A DNA stretch of 48,487 bases from contig JAJCYI010000014.1 of the NCBI GenBank assembly GCA_029263015.1, positions 1 through 48,487 of the forward strand, read 5' to 3'. Shown piece after piece: positions 37,141-46,231 of this stretch. The DNA comes from Saprospiraceae bacterium (GTDB lineage Bacteria; Bacteroidota; Bacteroidia; Chitinophagales; Saprospiraceae). Numbering within the stretch: position 1 is the stretch's first letter; every line of letters begins with the position of its first letter. The notes beneath the pieces are model-generated. The model was given only the letters and a program-made list of their open reading frames with translations. It ran no database searches and was not told the DNA's origin. The position numbers and the translations under genes are program-made.

Positions 37141-38193
37141 ATGTCGCAATACAAGTATTCAGCAGAAGAGATCAAAGAGGCCTTGGGTAATTGGCCTACA
37201 ATGATGAAAGAATATTCTCAAGCAAACACAGGGAAAGCTGTTAAAGCTATCCTGACTTCTTATTTGCCATTTATCGGTGTGTGGATTTTGATGTATTTCA
37301 GTTTGGAGGTTAGTTATTTGCTTACGCTGGGATTGGCATTTCTCAATGCCTTTTTCATGGTCCGCATATTTATCATACAGCATGACTGTGGCCACCGTTC
37401 TTATTTTAAATCTCAAAAGTGGAATCGCATTATTGGGGTTATGTGCAGTTTTTTTAGCACCATCCCGTTCCGTTATTGGGCTAGAGTACATGACTTTCAC
37501 CATGGCCACTGTGGACAGTTGGAAACCAGGGATATCGGGGATATTGACACCCTCACATCAGACGAATTTAGGGCATTGTCCTCCAAAGGCCGCTTGAAAT
37601 ACCGCATTTACCGCTTGCCGATTATCACTTTCGTAATTGGCCCAATCCTTTACTTTTTGGTCAACAACCGTTTGCCATTGGTACGCTTTAAGCAATGGCA
37701 AGGCATGATCCGGGCGCAAACCTGGAACAATATTGCCATTGTTGGTGCAATCGCATTTTTTAGTTGGCTGATCGGGTGGAAAGTGTTCCTCTCCATCCAG
37801 ATTCCGATCGTTATATTTTTCTTCATCATTGCTATTTGGTTTTTCTACGTGCAGCATCAGCACGAACATTCCTATAAAACATGGAAAGCAGATTGGGATT
37901 ACCTGTTGGCGGCAATCAAAGGAAGTACGCTATATAAATTGCCAAGGGTCGTACATTGGATGACTGGCTATATTGGTTATCATCATATCCACCACCTGAA
38001 TTCAGGCATCCCAAGTTACAATCTGGCAAAGTGTTCAAAAGAAAACCCATTGCTCAACCGTTTTGTCACCAAAGTCACTTTTTGGGAAAGCCTTTCTTAC
38101 ATGCGCCACAAATTGTGGGACGAAGCAGAGCAACGGATGATCACATTTTCTGAATTTTACAGGAAGGAGCGGCAGTTGAAAATGTCTGCATAG
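37141..38193 (+). CDS. Membrane fatty acid desaturase
   Basis: A 350-residue membrane protein. The three histidine boxes of the di-iron desaturases are present: HDCGH (81-85), HDFHH (117-121) and HHIHH (281-285). Hydrophobic helices lie at about 33-76, 95-108, 160-177 and 195-237. It should introduce a double bond into acyl chains of membrane lipids, perhaps for cold adaptation. It could alternatively be an omega-type or carotenoid-related member; the sequence alone does not settle regiospecificity. It is preceded by a TAACTTTG promoter box and followed by a strong hairpin terminator, so it is monocistronic. Confidence 0.88.
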   Translation: MSQYKYSAEEIKEALGNWPTMMKEYSQANTGKAVKAILTSYLPFIGVWILMYFSLEVSYLLTLGLAFLNAFFMVRIFIIQHDCGHRSYFKSQKWNRIIGVMCSFFSTIPFRYWARVHDFHHGHCGQLETRDIGDIDTLTSDEFRALSSKGRLKYRIYRLPIITFVIGPILYFLVNNRLPLVRFKQWQGMIRAQTWNNIAIVGAIAFFSWLIGWKVFLSIQIPIVIFFFIIAIWFFYVQHQHEHSYKTWKADWDYLLAAIKGSTLYKLPRVVHWMTGYIGYHHIHHLNSGIPSYNLAKCSKENPLLNRFVTKVTFWESLSYMRHKLWDEAEQRMITFSEFYRKERQLKMSA

Positions 38194-38241
38194 GCGACAA
38201 CCCCATAGCCTCACTTCTTGAAAAATACCGCATTGAAAAAT

Positions 38242-38274
38242 ACTCGCTACACCTGTCCTCAAGGTGTAGCGAGT
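38242..38274 (+). terminator. Intrinsic terminator after the desaturase gene
   Basis: The hairpin ACTCGCTACACCT / AGGTGTAGCGAGT has a 7-base loop and is followed by TCTGTTTT. It lies 48 bases past the desaturase stop and 14 bases before the acylphosphatase start. Confidence 0.8.
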
Positions 38275-38288
38275 TCTGTTTTACAGAA

Positions 38289-38561
38289 ATGATGAAACAT
38301 TGTGAAATAAGAATAACAGGTAGGGTACAAGGCGTTTGGTATCGAGGCTCTATGGAGAAACAAGCACGGGGACTCGGCTTGCGTGGGTTTGTCAGGAATG
38401 AACCAGATGGTCATGTGTATGCAGAAGTAGAAGGGGAAGAAAGTGCAATCAACCAGTTGGCGGAATGGTGTAAAAAAGGCCCCGAATTAGCGATAGTAAA
38501 AAGAGTGGAAGTGGTGGAGGGGGAACTGAAAATTTTTAAGACCTTTGAGATCATTAGATAG
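38289..38561 (+). CDS. acyP: Acylphosphatase
   Basis: A 90-residue cytoplasmic enzyme of normal size that hydrolyses acyl phosphates. The signature ITGRVQGVWYRGSMEKQA holds the catalytic arginine (in YRGS), and the catalytic asparagine is in GFVRNEPDGHVYAEVEG. It begins 14 bases past the terminator of the desaturase gene. Two adjacent in-frame ATGs (38289 and 38292) are possible starts; the first is given. The next gene starts 34 bases downstream and may be co-transcribed. Confidence 0.95.
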   Translation: MMKHCEIRITGRVQGVWYRGSMEKQARGLGLRGFVRNEPDGHVYAEVEGEESAINQLAEWCKKGPELAIVKRVEVVEGELKIFKTFEIIR

Positions 38562-38595
38562 ACAATACCAAAAGGATTACCTCTATTAAAAGAAT

Positions 38596-39183
38596 ATGAA
38601 ACAGCTTCTAATATTTATTATTTTCTCAATGGCCTTTTGCCAGGGGTTGACAGCACAATGCGACATTGCCATAAATACCCTCGATGATTTTGATTCTACC
38701 CGTCTGGTGGCTTCCCAGCCTATGAACATTGGTTTCATGATCGTTTCGGGTAACGTAACGGAAGACCTGGAAGGGGAAGAGTACGTGGAAGAAGCAAAGG
38801 CTATTTTTAGTTATTCAGACGAAAAAAAGATAAGAGCGTTTTTCCTTTCAATCGCGGTGGCCGAAAGAAAATTTCACATGATAAACGAGGGGTTCAATGT
38901 GCTGCTGAAATTCAAGAATGGACAGATCTTCACTCTTTTGAATGCCCCCGAAAACGGAGAGTTTAACAGGGATGTGTTGATGTGGAATTATCTGCATACC
39001 TGCGTGATACCACTGGAAGTTTTTCATATGTTGAAGGGCGGCCTGCTTGAAAAAATCAGGATCAACTATAAGAATTATAAAAAGACAATTGAGCTGGAAG
39101 AAGGTCAGCAAAAGGTATTGCAGGAAGCGGTTAGGTGTGTGGAGCTGCAACTCAAGATCGACTTCAACGGTATCAAGCCATAG
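38596..39183 (+). CDS. Hypothetical secreted protein
   Basis: A 195-residue protein with signal peptide MKQLLIFIIFSMAFCQGLTA ending at AQ. The mature region has alternating strands and helices (FNVLLKFKNGQIFTLLNAPE, VIPLEVFHMLKGGLLEKIRI) and no recognised catalytic motif or sorting domain, so it is probably periplasmic. The family is not recognised. It follows acylphosphatase closely and precedes the promoter of the rimP operon. Confidence 0.65.
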   Translation: MKQLLIFIIFSMAFCQGLTAQCDIAINTLDDFDSTRLVASQPMNIGFMIVSGNVTEDLEGEEYVEEAKAIFSYSDEKKIRAFFLSIAVAERKFHMINEGFNVLLKFKNGQIFTLLNAPENGEFNRDVLMWNYLHTCVIPLEVFHMLKGGLLEKIRINYKNYKKTIELEEGQQKVLQEAVRCVELQLKIDFNGIKP

Positions 39184-39280
39184 TAGATAGTTTCTCAGGA
39201 TCCCTTTCCATGAAACTGGTTTTGGCCTCCAAATACCTGAAAATAAATGGTTTCGGCGTATTTCTTTACCTGATAAGTTA

Positions 39281-39311
39281 TTTGCAATTAAGCCTAAAGT
39301 GTTTACCTTTG
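39281..39311 (+). promoter_or_regulatory. Promoter of the rimP-nusA-infB operon
   Basis: TTTG at 39281-39284, a spacer of exactly 19 bases, then TACCTTTG at 39304-39311: an ideal Bacteroidota promoter. Transcription would begin near 39318. Confidence 0.8.
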
Positions 39312-39336
39312 CGCCGCTTAATGAGGTAACCAATGG

Positions 39337-39360
39337 AAGAGGGAACAAAAGTTCCCTCTT
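39337..39360 (+). promoter_or_regulatory. Terminator-like hairpin in the rimP leader
   Basis: A perfect 10-base stem, AAGAGGGAAC / GTTCCCTCTT, has loop AAAA and is followed by TTAATTTAT. It lies between the promoter and the TTG start of rimP, about 14 bases from the start codon. It could be an attenuator of the operon or could affect access of ribosomes to the TTG start. Confidence 0.65.
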
Positions 39361-39373
39361 TTAATTTATAGAC

Positions 39374-39865
39374 TTGGAAGTATTTTTTATCGAAGAAAAG
39401 ATCAATCACTTGCTTGCTGCAAAATTTCAAGAAGAAGATTTTGCAGATTGTTTTCTTGTTGGGCTCGAACTGCACAAGGGTAATAAGTTAGAGGTCTTTA
39501 TCGACAGCGACAGCAGGTTATCCTTGGCCAAATGCCAAAAGGTCAGCCGTTATCTGGAAAGTTACATTGATGAAGAGAACTGGCTTGGCGAAAAATACAC
39601 ACTTGAGGTTTCTTCCCCTGGCCTGTCCAAGCCTTTGAAATTGAAGCGCCAATACAAAAAGAACATTGGCCGCCAACTGGATGTCACTTTGAATGATGGA
39701 ACTGGGAAAATTGGCGAATTGAAATCAGTTTCAGAATCGTCTATTACCTTGGAGGAACAAGTGGTGGTAAAAGATGGCAAAAAGAAAAAGAGAATGGTGA
39801 TCCAAGCCGAATTGCCATTTGATGAAATAAAAAAAACTTTAGTGGTTATAAGTTTTAAAAAATGA
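39374..39865 (+). CDS. rimP: Ribosome maturation factor RimP
   Basis: A 163-residue cytoplasmic protein that helps mature the 30S subunit. Family features are FADCFLVGLELHKGNKLEVFIDSD, LAKCQKVSRYLESYIDEENW, YTLEVSSPGLSKPLKLKRQY and a C-terminal SH3-like half (LDVTLNDGTGKIGELKSVSE). It starts with TTG at 39374, since no ATG fits the N-terminus. It is the first gene of the rimP-nusA-infB operon, an arrangement conserved across bacteria. A terminator-like hairpin precedes the start. Confidence 0.9.
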   Translation: MEVFFIEEKINHLLAAKFQEEDFADCFLVGLELHKGNKLEVFIDSDSRLSLAKCQKVSRYLESYIDEENWLGEKYTLEVSSPGLSKPLKLKRQYKKNIGRQLDVTLNDGTGKIGELKSVSESSITLEEQVVVKDGKKKKRMVIQAELPFDEIKKTLVVISFKK

Positions 39866-39918
39866 CTTGGTAAAGGATAGGATTTCAATTAAATCTATTG
39901 TTTACTAAATTCATTTGG

Positions 39919-39970
39919 CTTGCCCACAAATAAGAGTATTGCTTATTCTCAAACCTTATTTAAGAACAAG
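39919..39970. repeat. Imperfect dyad between rimP and nusA
   Basis: CTTGCCCACAAATAAG (39919-39934) and CTTATTTAAGAACAAG (39955-39970) are complementary at 12 of 16 positions. The second arm read in reverse, CTTGTTCTTAAATAAG, closely matches the end of palindromic repeat C (CTTGTTCGTAAATAAG). It may be a shortened relative lacking the core. Confidence 0.5.
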
Positions 39971-39993
39971 TTTAATATTCATCATTAATAAAA

Positions 39994-41232
39994 ATGATAA
40001 GTTTAGTTGATACTTTTTCGGATTTTAAATCCAGCAAGAACATTGACCGGCCAACAATGGTGCGGGTGTTAGAAGATGTATTTCGTACCCTTATAAAGAA
40101 GAAATTTGGCTCCGACGATAATTTCAATGTGATTGTAAACACTCAACAAGGTGACCTTGAGTTATGGCGGGTACGTGAAATTGTGCCAGATGGCGAGGTG
40201 ACTGACGACCGCAGTCAAATTTCTGTTTCAGAAGCGATTTCCATTGATGACAGTTATGAAATCGGGGAGGAGTGTTATGAACAATTGTTCCTGGAAGACT
40301 TTGGACGAAGGGCCATCCAAGCTGCACGGCAGACTCTTATTTCCAGGATCATGGAATTGGAGAAAGATGATATATTCAAGCAATATGTTGAGCGCGTAGG
40401 CGACTTGGTGACAGGGGAAGTCGGCCAGATAATAAAGCGGGAATTCCTTATCGTGGATGATGCTACTGGACACGAATTGTTAATGCCAAAAGGTGAAACC
40501 ATCAGGGGGGATTTTTTCCGAAAAGGGGATATAGTGAGGGGCATCATCAAGCGGGTAGAAATGAAAAACAATACCCCAGTGGTAATCATGTCACGCACCG
40601 ATAATGAGTTCTTGGAAAAATTGATGGAGAAGGAAGTGCCCGAAATTGAAGATGGCATCATCGCCATTAAACGCATTGTAAGGTTGCCAGGCGAAAGGGC
40701 GAAAGTAGCCGTTGAATCTTACGACGAGAGGGTTGATCCGGTTGGTGCTTGCGTTGGCATGAAAGGTTCGCGTATCCACGGGATTGTCCGCGAATTGCGG
40801 AATGAGAATATCGACATTATCAATTTCACTACCAATGAAAGCCTATTCATCCAACGTTCCCTGACCCCTGCAAAGGTGTCTACCATTGAACTGGATGCTG
40901 ACAAAAAACGGGCTTCAGTTTATCTTGAACCTGACCAGGTATCATTAGCCATTGGAAAAGGTGGTACTAATATCAAACTGGCCAGTAAGTTGACCGAATA
41001 TGAGATAGATGTATATCGCAATACTGATGAGCAAGAGATCGACGATGTTGATCTGGAAGAATTTTCTGATGAAATTGAAGCTTGGATCATCACCGAACTC
41101 AAACGGATCGGATGTGATACAGCAAAGAGTGTTTTGGATCTCAATAAAGATGAACTATTGCGAAGGACTGAATTGGAAGAAGAAACAATTGAGGAGTTAT
41201 TGAAAGTCCTTTCGGCGGAATTTGACGATTAG
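39994..41232 (+). CDS. nusA: Transcription termination/antitermination factor NusA
   Basis: A 412-residue cytoplasmic protein that binds RNA polymerase and modulates pausing, termination and antitermination. It has the N-terminal polymerase-binding domain (MISLVDTFSDFKSSKNIDR), an S1 domain (VGDLVTGEVGQIIKREFLIV), KH1 (VDPVGACVGMKGSRIHGIV) and KH2 (VSLAIGKGGTNIKLASKL). An acidic C-terminus carries a short helix-hairpin segment (VLDLNKDELLRRTELEEETI). Length is typical for the phylum. It sits between rimP and infB. The 128-base gap after rimP holds an imperfect dyad. Confidence 0.96.
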   Translation: MISLVDTFSDFKSSKNIDRPTMVRVLEDVFRTLIKKKFGSDDNFNVIVNTQQGDLELWRVREIVPDGEVTDDRSQISVSEAISIDDSYEIGEECYEQLFLEDFGRRAIQAARQTLISRIMELEKDDIFKQYVERVGDLVTGEVGQIIKREFLIVDDATGHELLMPKGETIRGDFFRKGDIVRGIIKRVEMKNNTPVVIMSRTDNEFLEKLMEKEVPEIEDGIIAIKRIVRLPGERAKVAVESYDERVDPVGACVGMKGSRIHGIVRELRNENIDIINFTTNESLFIQRSLTPAKVSTIELDADKKRASVYLEPDQVSLAIGKGGTNIKLASKLTEYEIDVYRNTDEQEIDDVDLEEFSDEIEAWIITELKRIGCDTAKSVLDLNKDELLRRTELEEETIEELLKVLSAEFDD

Positions 41233-41319
41233 AATCAATTAAAAATTTAGAGGCGGGTCTTTGATCCATCAATACTTTTTCAATATCGACCGTATTTTTA
41301 TTTTATTATATTTTTTTTA

Positions 41320-44250
41320 ATGAGTAAACGCTTAGTTAAGGTAGCGCAAGAATTAAACGTCGGGACTTCCACAGTCGTGGAGTTCCTGAACGACAATGGG
41401 TTTGAAATTGACAACAAACCTACGTCAAAGATTACGGACGAAATGGAAAATATGCTGGTGCAGCAATATTCCAAGTCCATTGCCATCAAAGAACAAGCAG
41501 ACTCTATGATGATTGGCCTTCGTCCGTCCATAAAGCAGGAATCTTCTGCAAAAGAAGAGGATGTATCCGTATTGGATCCACCACCACTTCCCCCTCCTCC
41601 CCCGCCACCGCCACCTGTGGAAAAAATTCCAGTTCCAGTTCCAGTAATACCTGAGGAAGAACCGAAACCTGAGCCTGTTATGGAAGTAAAAGAGGAAAAA
41701 CCAAAGGGCAAGGAGACCAAATTAGGATTAAAAATTAAAGGAAAAATAGAGCTGGACAAAAAAGGTATGCCCGTCAAAGAGAAGAAGTCAAAAGAAGTTG
41801 AAGTCAAAGAAGAAGTGCCCGCCGAAGTACCTGTTCCTGATGAAGCCATCAGCGATGCTGAGCCTCCGCAAGAAGTAGCTGAACCCAAAAAAGAAGAATC
41901 CAAAAAAGCTGAACCCAAAAAAGAGGGCGAAGTTGCTCCAACTGAAAAACCCGCGCAATCAGACAGTAAAGCCGATGTTGCTACTGACGAAATCGCAGAG
42001 AACAAAATGGTCCGTGCCGCAACTCCTGAGCTTAGGGGGTTGAAGATTCTAGGTAAAATTGATATTCATAAGAAAAAACCGGTTAAGAAAAAAGAGAAGG
42101 AACAGAAAGGAAAACCGGGCGGGGTTAAAAAGACAGAACAGTCGCGTGAAAAAGCTCAAGGAAAAGAAGATGCCTCAAAAGGAAAACCAGTAGCTTCATC
42201 CGATAACTCTGACCGTAACAAGCGGAGGCGCACACGCCGCAAAGTTACCGTGGACAACAGAAGTCAGGGAGATAGTAGTGGAAGAAGAGGAGGAGCAGCG
42301 AGCAGTGGCAATCGTCGGAGAGGAGGCAAAGAGGTCTCGCAAAAAGAAGTTGGCGAACAGATCAAAAAAACCATGGCCAGCCTTTCTGGAGCTGGAAGGA
42401 AAAAACGCCAAAAAATGCGCCGCGATACTCGCGAGCGTCTCCGCGAAAAGCAGGAGTTGATGGAAATGGAGGGCACTACTGACAAGTTGTTGGTTACAGA
42501 GTTTGTGACAGTTCAGGAATTGGCGAATATGATGGACATCGCAGCAGCAGAAGTCATTACTACCTGCATGGGCCTCGGTGTATTTGTTTCCATCAACCAA
42601 CGACTGGATGCTGAATTGATAGAACTTGTCGCAAGCGAATACGATCATGAAGTCGAATTTATCAGCATTGAAGAACAAACAGATAGCGAGCTCGAAGAAG
42701 AGGATGCCGTAGAAGATATGGAGCCAAGGGCGCCTATCGTTACGGTGATGGGGCACGTTGACCACGGTAAAACTTCATTGCTCGATTATATAAGGGAAGC
42801 AAGTGTGGCCTCGGGTGAAGCTGGTGGGATTACCCAGCACATCGGAGCTTATGAAGTAGAAGTGAATGGTAAAAAAATCACCTTCCTTGATACACCTGGT
42901 CACGAAGCATTTACTGCCATGCGTGCCCGGGGTACGAAGGTGACCGATATAGCTATCATTGTTGTGGCTGCTGACGACAACGTGATGCCACAAACCAAAG
43001 AAGCGATCAGCCATGCCCAAGCGGCAGAAGTACCAATGGTATTTGCCATCAACAAAATTGACAAGGATGGAGCTGATCCCAATAGGATCAAACAAGAATT
43101 GGCCTCCATGAACATTCTTCTTGAAGATTGGGGCGGCAAGTTCTTATCTCATGACATCTCTGCCAAGACAGGTGAGGGGGTCATTGAACTGCTGGAAAAA
43201 ATACAGTTGGTCTCAGAACTTGGAGATTTCAAAGCCAACCCAGATCGTTCTGGCCAAGGTACGGTTCTCGAAGCCTCTTTGGACAAAGGCAAAGGTTATG
43301 TCACAAATATACTTGTACAAAGGGGGACCTTGAAAATAGGAGACGCTATGGTAGCTGGAGAATTTTCCGGAAAGGTAAAAGCCATGTTCAATGAACGGGC
43401 CGAACGGGTAAAGGAAGTAGGGCCTTCTGCTCCGGTTTCCATACTTGGCCTTAGTGGTGCTCCACAAGCTGGCGAACGATTCAAAATTATGGAAAGTGAA
43501 TCTGAAGCACGCCAATTAGCCAACAAACGGGCTCAAATCAACCGGGAACAGACCAACCGGGCCACCAAGCGGATCAGCCTCGATGAAATTGGCCGTCGTC
43601 TTGCCTTGGGTACATTTAAGGAACTGAATCTCATCGTTAAAGGTGATGTGGATGGTTCTGTGGAAGCCCTCTCAGATTCATTGATTAAACTGTCGCTTGA
43701 AAGAGTCCAAGTGAATGTTATTCACCGCGCAGTCGGACAGATCGCTGAGTCAGATATTTTGCTTGCTTCAGCTTCCGATGCCATAATCATTGGTTTTCAA
43801 GTAAGGCCATCCTTGGGAGCAAGAAAATTAGCCGAGCGAGAAGGTGTCGAGATAAAGATGTACTCCATCATTTACGAAGTCATCGAAGAAATTAAATTGG
43901 CCATTGAAGGCTTGCTCGAGCCGACCAAGGAAGAGAAGATTATTTGCAATGTGGAAATACAGGAGGTTTACAAAATCAGCCGCGTTGGTACCGTTGCTGG
44001 GTGTAAAGTGCAAGATGGCAAAATCCATCGGAATAGCAAGATCAGGATTATCCGTGAAGGTATTGTGATCTATCCTACTAAGGAGGGCGTCTCTGCCGAA
44101 CTTGCTTCTTTGAAACGTTTCAAAGAGGACGCAAAAGAAGTGCAGAAAGGAATGGAATGTGGTTTGACCATCAAAAATTTCAACGACCTGAAAGCAGGCG
44201 ATATAGTCGAAGGATATGAAATCGTAGAAGTGAAACAAAAATACGGTTGA
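41320..44250 (+). CDS. infB: Translation initiation factor IF-2
   Basis: A 976-residue GTPase that brings initiator tRNA to the 30S subunit. It begins with an IF2N domain ([20 protein letters not shown]). A long charged linker (75-390) follows, including a run of nine prolines at 91-99 and many Lys/Glu repeats, then the second IF2N. The GTPase motifs are GHVDHGKT (478-485), [12 protein letters not shown] and SAKTGEG, followed by the C-terminal beta-barrels and the fMet-tRNA-binding domain. The linker is variable in this family and is not expected to be needed for catalysis. A strong terminator ends the operon. Confidence 0.96.
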   Translation: MSKRLVKVAQELNVGTSTVVEFLNDNGFEIDNKPTSKITDEMENMLVQQYSKSIAIKEQADSMMIGLRPSIKQESSAKEEDVSVLDPPPLPPPPPPPPPVEKIPVPVPVIPEEEPKPEPVMEVKEEKPKGKETKLGLKIKGKIELDKKGMPVKEKKSKEVEVKEEVPAEVPVPDEAISDAEPPQEVAEPKKEESKKAEPKKEGEVAPTEKPAQSDSKADVATDEIAENKMVRAATPELRGLKILGKIDIHKKKPVKKKEKEQKGKPGGVKKTEQSREKAQGKEDASKGKPVASSDNSDRNKRRRTRRKVTVDNRSQGDSSGRRGGAASSGNRRRGGKEVSQKEVGEQIKKTMASLSGAGRKKRQKMRRDTRERLREKQELMEMEGTTDKLLVTEFVTVQELANMMDIAAAEVITTCMGLGVFVSINQRLDAELIELVASEYDHEVEFISIEEQTDSELEEEDAVEDMEPRAPIVTVMGHVDHGKTSLLDYIREASVASGEAGGITQHIGAYEVEVNGKKITFLDTPGHEAFTAMRARGTKVTDIAIIVVAADDNVMPQTKEAISHAQAAEVPMVFAINKIDKDGADPNRIKQELASMNILLEDWGGKFLSHDISAKTGEGVIELLEKIQLVSELGDFKANPDRSGQGTVLEASLDKGKGYVTNILVQRGTLKIGDAMVAGEFSGKVKAMFNERAERVKEVGPSAPVSILGLSGAPQAGERFKIMESESEARQLANKRAQINREQTNRATKRISLDEIGRRLALGTFKELNLIVKGDVDGSVEALSDSLIKLSLERVQVNVIHRAVGQIAESDILLASASDAIIIGFQVRPSLGARKLAEREGVEIKMYSIIYEVIEEIKLAIEGLLEPTKEEKIICNVEIQEVYKISRVGTVAGCKVQDGKIHRNSKIRIIREGIVIYPTKEGVSAELASLKRFKEDAKEVQKGMECGLTIKNFNDLKAGDIVEGYEIVEVKQKYG

Positions 44251-44273
44251 TAAGATATAGGTCAGTTGTTCTG

Positions 44274-44315
44274 AAAAAAACCTCCTGTAGTTTAATACTT
44301 ACAGGAGGTTTTTTT
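44274..44315 (+). terminator. Terminator of the rimP-nusA-infB operon
   Basis: AAAAAAACCTCCTGTA pairs with TACAGGAGGTTTTTTT around a 10-base loop, ending in a run of T. It lies 24 bases past the infB stop. Confidence 0.9.
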
Positions 44316-44330
44316 ATTTTGCGCAATGAG

Positions 44331-44369
44331 GATCGTTCAAATAATGACGAACTTATTATTTGAACGATC
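44331..44369. promoter_or_regulatory. Perfect 15-base dyad upstream of the TIM-barrel isomerase gene
   Basis: GATCGTTCAAATAAT (44331-44345) and its exact complement ATTATTTGAACGATC (44355-44369) are separated by 9 bases. It lies 18 bases before the ATG at 44388 and just after the infB terminator. It could be an operator or a leader hairpin. Confidence 0.55.
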
Positions 44370-44387
44370 TTATATAAAAACAAACCC

Positions 44388-45308
44388 ATGCAAAGAAGAT
44401 CATTCTTGAAGAATGGATTGACCACATCCACCGCACTTGCGTTTGGCAGTGGGTCAACTATTGCAAAGAACACACTTCCTATGTCCAACAAGCACGAATT
44501 CAAACTAAAATATGCGCCTCATCTTGGCATGTTCGAAAAAAGCGCTGGGAGCGATCCAATAGATCAACTGAATTTCATGGCCGATAATGGATTTGAGGCT
44601 TTTGAGGACAATGGCATGAAAGGCAGAGAACTTTCCCTTCAGGAAAAAATGGCTGCTACCATGGCCAGCCGTGGAATACAAATGGGCGTTTTTGTCGCGC
44701 ATGAAATCTATTGGCGAGAGCCGAACCTCGCTAGCGGGAAGGTAGATTGGCGTGAAGAATTCCTGAACGATATTAAGTCTTCGGTAGAAGTTGCCAAGCG
44801 GGTAAATGCCAACTGGATGACTGTTGTGCCTGGGCATGTTGATTTTCGGCAGGATATGGGCTACCAGACTGCCAACGTCGTGGAATCGTTGAAACAGGCC
44901 TGTGGAATCCTCGAACCTCATAATCTCGTCATGGTACTTGAGCCTCTGAATTTCAGAGATCACCCTGGCCTATTTCTCACAAAATCCGCTCAGGCATATT
45001 CGATCTGTAAAGCGGTGAACAGTCCCGCTTGCAAAATCCTATTCGATATTTACCATCAGCAAATCCAGGAAGGCAACTTGATCCCAAATATTGAAAAATC
45101 ATGGAATGAAATCGCCTATTTCCAAGTAGGCGATAATCCTGGTCGAAATGAACCTACCTCTGGTGAAATCAACTATAAAAATGTTTTTAAATACATTCAT
45201 GAGAATGGTTTCAACGGGGTAGTTGGCATGGAGCATGGCAATTCCAAAAAAGGAAAGGAAGGAGAAATGGCAGTGATTAATGCTTATTTGGAAGTGGATG
45301 GGTTTTGA
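44388..45308 (+). CDS. Exported hydroxypyruvate-isomerase-like TIM-barrel protein
   Basis: A 306-residue protein. The N-terminus MQRRSFLKNGLTTSTALAFG is a twin-arginine signal, so the folded protein is probably exported. The body matches the Hyi branch of the xylose-isomerase-like TIM barrels: NFMADNGFEAFEDNGMKGR, the metal-ligand glutamate in MVLEPLNFRDHPG, ILFDIYHQQIQEGNLIPNI and the closing glutamate in VVGMEHGNSKKGKEGE. Hydroxypyruvate isomerase or a related sugar epimerase activity is plausible but unproven. It has its own region with a perfect dyad 18 bases upstream. Its start follows the infB terminator. Confidence 0.82.
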   Translation: MQRRSFLKNGLTTSTALAFGSGSTIAKNTLPMSNKHEFKLKYAPHLGMFEKSAGSDPIDQLNFMADNGFEAFEDNGMKGRELSLQEKMAATMASRGIQMGVFVAHEIYWREPNLASGKVDWREEFLNDIKSSVEVAKRVNANWMTVVPGHVDFRQDMGYQTANVVESLKQACGILEPHNLVMVLEPLNFRDHPGLFLTKSAQAYSICKAVNSPACKILFDIYHQQIQEGNLIPNIEKSWNEIAYFQVGDNPGRNEPTSGEINYKNVFKYIHENGFNGVVGMEHGNSKKGKEGEMAVINAYLEVDGF

Positions 45309-45312
45309 GAAA

Positions 45313-45393
45313 TCGTGATTGGTGACCCGTGATTGATTAAGGAGCTGAATTTCCTTAGCACTAGTCACTAATCACGAATCTCCTGTCACTGAA
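45313..45393. repeat. Low-complexity inverted repeat between convergent genes
   Basis: The left words CGTGATTGGTGAC and CGTGATTGATTAAGG face the right words GTCACTAATCACG, forming a hairpin between the isomerase stop (45308) and the hydrolase stop (45386). The right part (45368-45393) resembles 9971-9995. It could serve as a bidirectional terminator. Confidence 0.55.
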
Positions 45394-46231
45394 GCTTCTC
45401 TTTCAAAAAAGCCAACACCAATGCATTGGCCTCCTGTGCTGCAGTTTCATTATATCGGGGGCTGCTCGGATTGGCAAAAGCATGTGCTGCCTCAAACCAG
45501 TGAACATCAAGGTTTTTGCCAGTAGCTTTTGACAATGCCTCAAATTTGCCGATCACACTTTCATTGATCCAGTCATCCTTTTTGGCAAAGATGCCCAGCA
45601 CGTCGGCCTTGAGAGGAACTAGTTCATTTGCTTTCTCAACGGGCATTCCATAATACATTACACATCCTGCCCCTCTGTCTGTAGATAGGATACTGCTCCG
45701 CAATGACCATCCACCGCCAAAACACCAACCAACTGTTGCCACCTTGGCGTCAGCTCCAGCTATGGCTAATGCGCCGTTGATAATGGCTTCACAACGTTCT
45801 GGTTTTACAGCTTGCATGAACTTCCCAGCTTCATCAGGATTGTCTGTCACGTTACCATCGTATAGGTCGAGTGCCATGACGTTGACATCCGCAAGTTCTC
45901 CGAACAAGCGTTCGGCTTCCTGCTTGATGTGATCGTTCAAGCCCCACCATTCGTGGATCACTATCAAATATTTGTCGGAAGGGGCTTCGGTGACGAGGGT
46001 ATATGCTTTTCCAGTTTTGCCGTCAGGAGTAGAAAACTCTTTCATCTCGCCTTTGCCCTCAAAGCCAATATCTGCTGGCTTTTCGTGCATATCTTTAAAG
46101 TCCTCATCTTTCGTGAACTTCGCCATGCTGTCACTTTCTTCAGAAGTAGCGTCGTTGGATGAATTGTTGGAACAATTGGTGAAACTGAATATGGCCAAAA
46201 AAGCCAATGGAAGTAATAGTTTGTTCGACAT
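45386..46231 (-). CDS. Dienelactone-hydrolase-family lipoprotein
   Basis: A 281-residue protein with lipoprotein signal MSNKLLLPLAFLAIFSFTNC (Cys20) and a serine/asparagine-rich linker. The catalytic triad of the family is visible: Cys170 in GWCFGGGWSL, Asp220 in AKKDDWINE and His250 in WFEAAHAFANP; the supporting glutamate is in VIHEWWGLNDHI. The cysteine nucleophile sets it apart from serine esterases. The true substrate is unknown; many family members act on esters unrelated to dienelactone. The stop overlaps a low-complexity repeat, and another such stretch precedes the start. Confidence 0.85.
   Translation of the reverse strand: MSNKLLLPLAFLAIFSFTNCSNNSSNDATSEESDSMAKFTKDEDFKDMHEKPADIGFEGKGEMKEFSTPDGKTGKAYTLVTEAPSDKYLIVIHEWWGLNDHIKQEAERLFGELADVNVMALDLYDGNVTDNPDEAGKFMQAVKPERCEAIINGALAIAGADAKVATVGWCFGGGWSLRSSILSTDRGAGCVMYYGMPVEKANELVPLKADVLGIFAKKDDWINESVIGKFEALSKATGKNLDVHWFEAAHAFANPSSPRYNETAAQEANALVLAFLKEKLQ

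Noticed and set aside
41298-42005. Open frame on the minus strand rich in glycine and serine, opposite infB
   Set aside because: It is the antisense reading of the proline/lysine-rich linker of infB; the plus-strand IF-2 has strong family motifs.
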